Assembly: GCA_036566745.1 (NCBI GenBank)
Contig: DATCVR010000184.1
Span: 1 to 9,279, forward strand
DNA: 9,279 nt
Direction: 5' to 3'
Source: DATCVR01 sp036566745
GTDB lineage: Bacteria > Actinomycetota > Actinomycetes > Jiangellales > Jiangellaceae
The notes under the pieces were generated by a model. That model ran no database searches and was not told where the DNA came from. It worked only from the letters and a program-made list of their open reading frames with translations. This document shows positions 5,915 through 9,279 of this stretch, piece by piece. The position numbers were made by a program, and so were the translations under genes. How positions within the stretch are numbered: position 1 is the first letter of the stretch; the number at the start of each line of letters is the position of its first letter.

Positions 5915-7264
5915 ATGACCTCGCCGACCGAGCAGACCGAGCCGACCGACCCGACCACCGGGTCGTCGCCCGACGCCGAGGTCGTCGACCTCTGCCGCGA
6001 TCTGATCCGGATCGACACCTCCAACTACGGCGACGGCACCGGACCCGGCGAACGCAAGGCGGCCGAGTACGTCGCCGAGAAGCTCGCCGAGGTCGGCCTC
6101 GAGCCCACGCTGTTCGAGTCGGAGCCCGGCCGGGCCACCGTCGTCGCCCACATCGACGGCGCCGACCCCGCGCGCACCGACGCCTTGCTGATCCACGGCC
6201 ACCTCGACGTCGTGCCCGCCGACGCCTCGGACTGGACGCACGACCCGTTCTCGGGCGAGATCGCCGACGACTGCGTCTGGGGTCGCGGCGCGGTCGACAT
6301 GAAGGACATGGACGCGATGATCCTGTCCGTCGTCCGCGACCGGATGCGCACCGGACGCCGCCCGGCCCGCCCGGTGGTGCTGGCCTTCCTGGCCGACGAG
6401 GAGGCCGGCGGGCTCAAGGGCGCGCACTGGGCCGTCGACCACCGCCGCGAGCTGTTCGACGGCGCCACCGAGGCCATCAGCGAGGTCGGTGGCTTCAGCG
6501 TCACCGTGGCTGACGGCCAGCGGCTGTACCTCGTCGAGACCGCCCAGAAGGGCATCGACTGGATGCGGCTGACGGTCGAGGGCACGGCCGGGCACGGCTC
6601 GATGCTCAGCACGGACAACGCCGTCGTCGAGCTGTCCGAGGCGGTCGCCCGGCTGGGACGCTACGAGTGGCCCGTGCGGCTCACGCCCACCGTGCGAGCG
6701 TTCCTCACCGAGGCCGGCGACGCGTTCGGCGTCGAGTTCGATCCCGACGACCCTCAGCAGCTCCTCGACACGCTCGGCTCGGTGGGCCGCATCGTCGGCG
6801 CCACGCTCCGGAACACCACGAACCCCACCATGCTCAAGGCCGGCTACAAGCACAACGTCATCCCGGGCCGCGCCGAGGCCTACGTCGACGGGCGGTTCCT
6901 GCCCGGCTACGAGGAGGAGTTCGCGGCCACGCTCGACGAGATCCTCGGGCCCAACGTGCGCCGCGAGTCGCTCGTCCACGACATCGCCGTCGAGACGACG
7001 TTCGACGGAGCCCTGGTCGAGGCGATGACGAACGCGCTGATCGCCGAGGACCCGGGCGCGCGCACCATCCCGTACTGCCTCTCCGGCGGCACCGACGCGA
7101 AGTCGTTCAGCCTCCTGGGCATCCGCAACTTCGGGTTCTCGCCGCTGCGGCTGCCACCCGAGCTGGACTTCGCGGGGATGTTCCACGGCGTGGACGAGCG
7201 GGTACCGGTGGACGGGCTGCGCTTCGGGGCGCGGGTGCTCGACCGCTTCCTCGACCTGGCCTGA
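5915..7264 (+). CDS. M20/M25/M40-family metallohydrolase
   Basis: A 449-residue zinc-dependent amidohydrolase of the ArgE/DapE/carboxypeptidase G2 type; it hydrolyses an N-acyl amino acid or peptide bond in the cytoplasm. It has a 22-residue Thr/Pro/Glu-rich N-terminal tail and no signal peptide. Probable metal ligands are His96 (in IHGHLDVVP), bridging Asp128 (WGRGAVDMKD), Glu163, Glu190 (SEVGG) and His424 (MFHGVDERV); the general base is Glu162 in LADEEAGG, and Asp98 follows the first His. The dimerisation (lid) domain has GTAGHGSM with His227, which in this family reaches into the partner active site. LSGGTDAKSF at 389-398 is also typical. All key residues are intact and the length is normal. 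ATG 5915 is preferred with GAGGCAGG upstream; ATG 5906 or a GTG at 5879 overlapping the upstream stop (GTGA) are alternatives. The substrate cannot be assigned from sequence. Confidence 0.92.
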   Translation: MTSPTEQTEPTDPTTGSSPDAEVVDLCRDLIRIDTSNYGDGTGPGERKAAEYVAEKLAEVGLEPTLFESEPGRATVVAHIDGADPARTDALLIHGHLDVVPADASDWTHDPFSGEIADDCVWGRGAVDMKDMDAMILSVVRDRMRTGRRPARPVVLAFLADEEAGGLKGAHWAVDHRRELFDGATEAISEVGGFSVTVADGQRLYLVETAQKGIDWMRLTVEGTAGHGSMLSTDNAVVELSEAVARLGRYEWPVRLTPTVRAFLTEAGDAFGVEFDPDDPQQLLDTLGSVGRIVGATLRNTTNPTMLKAGYKHNVIPGRAEAYVDGRFLPGYEEEFAATLDEILGPNVRRESLVHDIAVETTFDGALVEAMTNALIAEDPGARTIPYCLSGGTDAKSFSLLGIRNFGFSPLRLPPELDFAGMFHGVDERVPVDGLRFGARVLDRFLDLA

Positions 7265-7301
7265 CCGGCCTCGGGGTCCGACCGGCCTCGGGGACTGACC
7301 G
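7263..7301 (+). repeat. 17-bp-period direct repeat at the end of the M20 gene
   Basis: The 14-base unit GACCGGCCTCGGGG occurs at 7263-7276 and again at 7280-7293, and a partial third start GACCG is at 7297-7301, keeping a 17-base period. The first copy overlaps the M20 stop codon. It lies in the 48-base gap between convergent genes. I see no good terminator stem here. Confidence 0.75.
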
Positions 7302-7312
7302 ATTGGGCGACG

Positions 7313-7543
7313 TCACACGGATCGGCGCACCCGAAGGATCTTGCGGCGCAACACCACGCGGCGGGTCCCGTCGGGGTAGAGCCGCAGTCGGGCGAGCTCC
7401 CAGTGACCGTATTCGGCCTGTTCGGTGAGGAGCTTGCGGGCGGCGCCGCGCGAGGTGCCGCGGGGGAGCAGGAGGTGACGGAACTCGTACTCGGCGGCCC
7501 GGGCGGCACCGCCGCCGATGCCCACCGTCGCCGACCGATCCAT
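7313..7543 (-). CDS. DUF5703-family small protein
   Basis: A 76-residue basic protein. From residue 18 it reads EYEFRHLLLPRGTSRGAARK, then LLTEQAEYGHWELARLRLYPDGTRRVVLRRKI, which matches my memory of the short DUF5703 family found widely in Actinobacteria. The family has no known function that I can state. The C-terminal half is strongly Arg/Lys-rich (about 16 basic residues in the last 30), which would suit nucleic-acid, ribosome or membrane-phospholipid contact, but this is inference. The ATG at 7543 is the first in-frame ATG; the upstream open frame is only antisense to the next gene. It converges on the M20 peptidase gene and diverges from the 209-residue gene with a 42-base gap. A -10-like CAAGAT (minus strand, 7555 to 7550) lies 6 bases before the ATG. 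Confidence 0.85.
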   Translation of the reverse strand: MDRSATVGIGGGAARAAEYEFRHLLLPRGTSRGAARKLLTEQAEYGHWELARLRLYPDGTRRVVLRRKILRVRRSV

Positions 7544-7549
7544 CCGGTC

Positions 7550-7555
7550 ATCTTG
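7550..7555 (-). promoter_or_regulatory. -10-like box for the DUF5703 gene
   Basis: On the minus strand CAAGAT (7555 to 7550) lies 6 bases before ATG 7543, consistent with leaderless initiation. It is a partial match (A at position 2, T at position 6) and there is no clear -35. Confidence 0.2.
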
Positions 7556-7571
7556 CCACGGCCGGTGCGGG

Positions 7572-7577
7572 TACGGT
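7572..7577 (+). promoter_or_regulatory. -10-like box for the 209-residue gene
   Basis: TACGGT fits TAnnnT and lies 8 bases before GTG 7586. No Shine-Dalgarno sequence is present between them, so a leaderless message is likely. A TTGCCA at 7553-7558 is only 13 bases upstream, too close for a standard -35. Confidence 0.35.
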
Positions 7578-7585
7578 CGTCCCCT

Positions 7586-8215
7586 GTGACGACCTCGCAG
7601 CCGGATTCCAGCCGACTCCATGCCGCTCTCGACGACCTCACCGATGCGCTCGAGGCGCATCTCGACGCCTGCCTGGCACGCACCGGCGAGGCCGACGTGG
7701 CCGTCCAGTCGGCGTACACCGCCGTGCGCCATGCCGCCGCCCGCTACGACGACCTCCTCTTCGACATGGTCGACGAGGTGACGCCCTGGGAGTTCCCCGA
7801 AGGGCCGCACACCGATGTCGAGTACGAGGACGAGGACGCCCTACCTGGCACCATCGGCGTGCTGGTCCGGCGCGACTACGATCTCGTCGACGACGACGAG
7901 CTGGTGCGGGCCGGCCGCGACGCGTACGCGGACCTCTACCCGGACGACCCGCTGGAGTCGGCCGTGGCGGACGTCGTCCACCCGGGCCGGGCGATCTACC
8001 AGATGCTGCACGCCTACGGCGTCGACGGCGTCGACCACCGCGCGGAGGAGTCCGGGCTGCGTCCCCGGGGTGGAACGGTGTGGGTGCAGGCGCTGGAGGA
8101 CGCCGACGCCGAGACGCTCGTGACCGATCCGTTCGGCGTGGCCGACGAAGAGATGCTGGTCTACCGCCTCGACGAGGTCATCGACGTCAGCGCGGAGGAT
8201 CCGCCCGTGGCCTGA
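7586..8215 (+). CDS. Uncharacterised acidic protein, 209 aa
   Basis: I do not recognise a named family. The protein is strongly acidic, cytoplasmic-looking (no signal peptide or membrane segment) and appears to have a helical N-terminal part (about 9-62, with regularly spaced Leu/Ala and the motif ARYDDLLFDMVDEVTPWEFP at 52-71). A low-complexity acidic stretch VEYEDEDALPG follows, then a mixed alpha/beta part with strand-like GTIGVLVRRDYDLVD, GTVWVQAL and EMLVYRLDEVI. Codon use and third-position GC are like the neighbours, and no overlapping frame gives a more plausible product, so the gene is real. GTG 7586 is chosen because it follows a -10-like box and gives a natural N-terminus, MTTSQPDSSRLHAALDDL. 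It diverges from the DUF5703 gene and converges on the aldo/keto reductase. It is probably a lineage-conserved actinobacterial protein of unknown role. Confidence 0.85.
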   Translation: MTTSQPDSSRLHAALDDLTDALEAHLDACLARTGEADVAVQSAYTAVRHAAARYDDLLFDMVDEVTPWEFPEGPHTDVEYEDEDALPGTIGVLVRRDYDLVDDDELVRAGRDAYADLYPDDPLESAVADVVHPGRAIYQMLHAYGVDGVDHRAEESGLRPRGGTVWVQALEDADAETLVTDPFGVADEEMLVYRLDEVIDVSAEDPPVA

Positions 8216-8234
8216 CGGAGCATCGCTATACGCG

Positions 8235-8258
8235 GGGGGAACAGAAGGCGGGGGAACA
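8235..8258 (+). repeat. Short direct repeat in the convergent gap
   Basis: GGGGGAACA occurs at 8235-8243 and 8250-8258, a 15-base period, in the 60-base gap between the 209-residue gene and the aldo/keto reductase. Beyond it, GGGT (8262-8265) and ACCC (8271-8274) could form only a minor stem. No convincing terminator is visible in this gap. Confidence 0.5.
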
Positions 8259-8275
8259 CAAGGGTGGATAACCCG

Positions 8276-9250
8276 TCAGCGCGGGACCTCGGGGTAGCCG
8301 AGCGGGATCGCGGACACCTCGTCGAGGGCGGCCCTGATCTGGTCGGGCAGCGTGAGGTCCTCGCACTCGAGCACGCCACGAAGCTGGGCGGCGGTACGGG
8401 CGCCCACCACCGGAGCGGTCACGCCCGGACGGTCACGAACCCAGGCCAGGGCCACCTGCAGCGGCTGGACGCCGAGGCCACCGGCCGCCGTGTGGACGGC
8501 CTCGACGATCTGTGCGGAGCGTTCGTCGAGGTACGCGCTGACGAAATCGGCGAAGTGCGGAGAAGCCGCTCGCGAGTCGGCCGGCGTGCCCCCGCGGTAC
8601 TTGCCGGTGAGGACACCCCGGCCCAGCGGTGACCACGGCATGATGCCCAGCCCGAACTGTGCCGCCGCCGGCTGTACCTCACGCTCGATGCCGCGCTGGA
8701 CCAGCGAGTACTCCACCTGGGTGGACACCAGCGGCGCCCGGCCGGGGGTGTGGGCCTGGTGGGCGGCCGCCCAGCTGGTCTGCCAGCCGGCGTAGTTGGA
8801 CACCCCGACGTAGCGAGTGCGGCCCGAGGCGATGGCGTGGTCGAGCGCGGCGAGGGTCTCCTCGAGCGGGGCGTCGTCGCTCCAGGTGTGGATCTGCCAC
8901 AGGTCGACGTAGTCGACGTCGAGCCGGTCGAGGGAGTCGTCGAGCTGATCGAGCAACGCCTTGCGGGAGACGTCGACCACCCGCTCGCCGCTGGCCCGGG
9001 AGATGCCGGCCTTGGTGGCGATGACGACGTCGGAGCGGGCCACGGTGGTGTTGAGCAACGAGCCGAGGACGCGTTCGCTCTCGCCATTGCCGTAGGTGGC
9101 CGCGGTGTCGACCAGGGTGCCGCCCGCGCTGACGAACTCTTCGAGCTGCTCACGGGCCTCGTGCTGATCGGTGTCGCGTCCCCACGTCATCGTGCCGAGC
9201 GCGAGCCGCGAGACCCGCAGCCCGCTCGCCCCGAGTCGTCGCTGCTCCAC
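8276..9250 (-). CDS. Aldo/keto reductase
   Basis: A 324-residue NAD(P)H-dependent oxidoreductase with a (beta/alpha)8-barrel, reducing carbonyl groups to alcohols in the cytoplasm. It opens with the typical LGASGLRVSRLALGTMTWG. The catalytic tetrad is complete: Asp48 (LVDTAATYGNGESE), Tyr53, Lys80 (VVIATKAG) and His121 (VDLWQIHTW). The YVGVSNYAGWQ strand and the C-terminal cofactor-phosphate region (PVVGARTAAQLRGVLE) are also present. It looks like the YajO/general-stress-like actinobacterial aldo/keto reductases, but the physiological substrate cannot be assigned. GTG 9250 is the natural start; it has no Shine-Dalgarno sequence but does have a -10-like box 6 bases upstream. It converges on the 209-residue gene. 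The length is normal and no lesion is seen. Confidence 0.95.
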   Translation of the reverse strand: MEQRRLGASGLRVSRLALGTMTWGRDTDQHEAREQLEEFVSAGGTLVDTAATYGNGESERVLGSLLNTTVARSDVVIATKAGISRASGERVVDVSRKALLDQLDDSLDRLDVDYVDLWQIHTWSDDAPLEETLAALDHAIASGRTRYVGVSNYAGWQTSWAAAHQAHTPGRAPLVSTQVEYSLVQRGIEREVQPAAAQFGLGIMPWSPLGRGVLTGKYRGGTPADSRAASPHFADFVSAYLDERSAQIVEAVHTAAGGLGVQPLQVALAWVRDRPGVTAPVVGARTAAQLRGVLECEDLTLPDQIRAALDEVSAIPLGYPEVPR

Positions 9251-9256
9251 GCCGCG

Positions 9257-9262
9257 AGGTTA
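9257..9262 (-). promoter_or_regulatory. -10-like box for the aldo/keto reductase
   Basis: On the minus strand TAACCT (9262 to 9257) fits TAnnnT and lies 6 bases before GTG 9250, placing initiation at the start codon. A -35 element would fall outside the window. Confidence 0.4.
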
Positions 9263-9279
9263 CCTGTTCGGGCGCGAGC

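Noticed and set aside
5654..7186. 510-residue open frame on the minus strand opposite the M20 peptidase
   Set aside because: No recognisable motif, and Arg/Gly/Val/Asp-rich content typical of an antisense shadow; the opposite strand has a complete set of metallopeptidase residues.
8226..8231. TATAC-like sequence in the gap after the 209-residue gene as a promoter
   Set aside because: It lies between two convergent gene ends, with no gene downstream on either strand that it could serve.

Overview
The window is very GC-rich (by eye about 70%), has several GTG start codons, short intergenic gaps and almost no AT-rich sequence. Together with an actinobacterial-type DUF5703 protein and a YqeB-like protein, this points to a chromosomal segment of a high-GC actinobacterium. 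A Nocardioidaceae-like genus (Nocardioides or Aeromicrobium type) is my guess from overall style, not a demonstrated assignment. I see no tRNA, rRNA, transposase, integrase, phage gene or CRISPR array, and no gene-free stretch over 300 bases.

Layout. (1) 2-589 (+): C-terminal part of a formylglycine-generating-enzyme-like (SUMF1/EgtB-type) protein whose start lies outside the window. (2) 725-2988 (+): a secreted, multidomain sialidase-like protein (signal peptide, four Asp-box repeats, discoidin-like domain, jelly-roll-like C-terminus). Its reading frame breaks near 2765-2785, so the last ~70 residues lie in another frame. (3) 3039-4984 (-): a two-component system, a NarL/LuxR-type response regulator and a DesK/NarL-type sensor kinase with a 4-base GTGA overlap. 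(4) 5166-7264 (+): a YqeB-like membrane protein followed by an M20-family metallopeptidase, probably one transcript. (5) 7313-7543 (-) and 7586-8215 (+): a divergent pair, a 76-residue DUF5703 protein and an unrecognised acidic 209-residue protein. (6) 8276-9250 (-): an aldo/keto reductase.

How the parts relate. The kinase and regulator form a complete signalling pair, and a 13-bp-arm inverted repeat in the divergent gap between the kinase and the YqeB-like gene is a candidate operator. The sialidase-like gene has its own control region: a TTGACA box, a two-part 33-nt hairpin and a strong ribosome binding site. A long hairpin between the sialidase-like gene and the regulator looks like a bidirectional terminator. 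Several genes (kinase, DUF5703, the 209-residue gene, aldo/keto reductase) have a -10-like hexamer 6-8 bases before the start codon, suggesting leaderless transcripts. The genes do not form one obvious pathway, and I see no convincing undescribed multi-gene system. The most noteworthy signals are the frameshift, the two structured regulatory regions, and the missing first active-site cysteine in the FGE-like protein.
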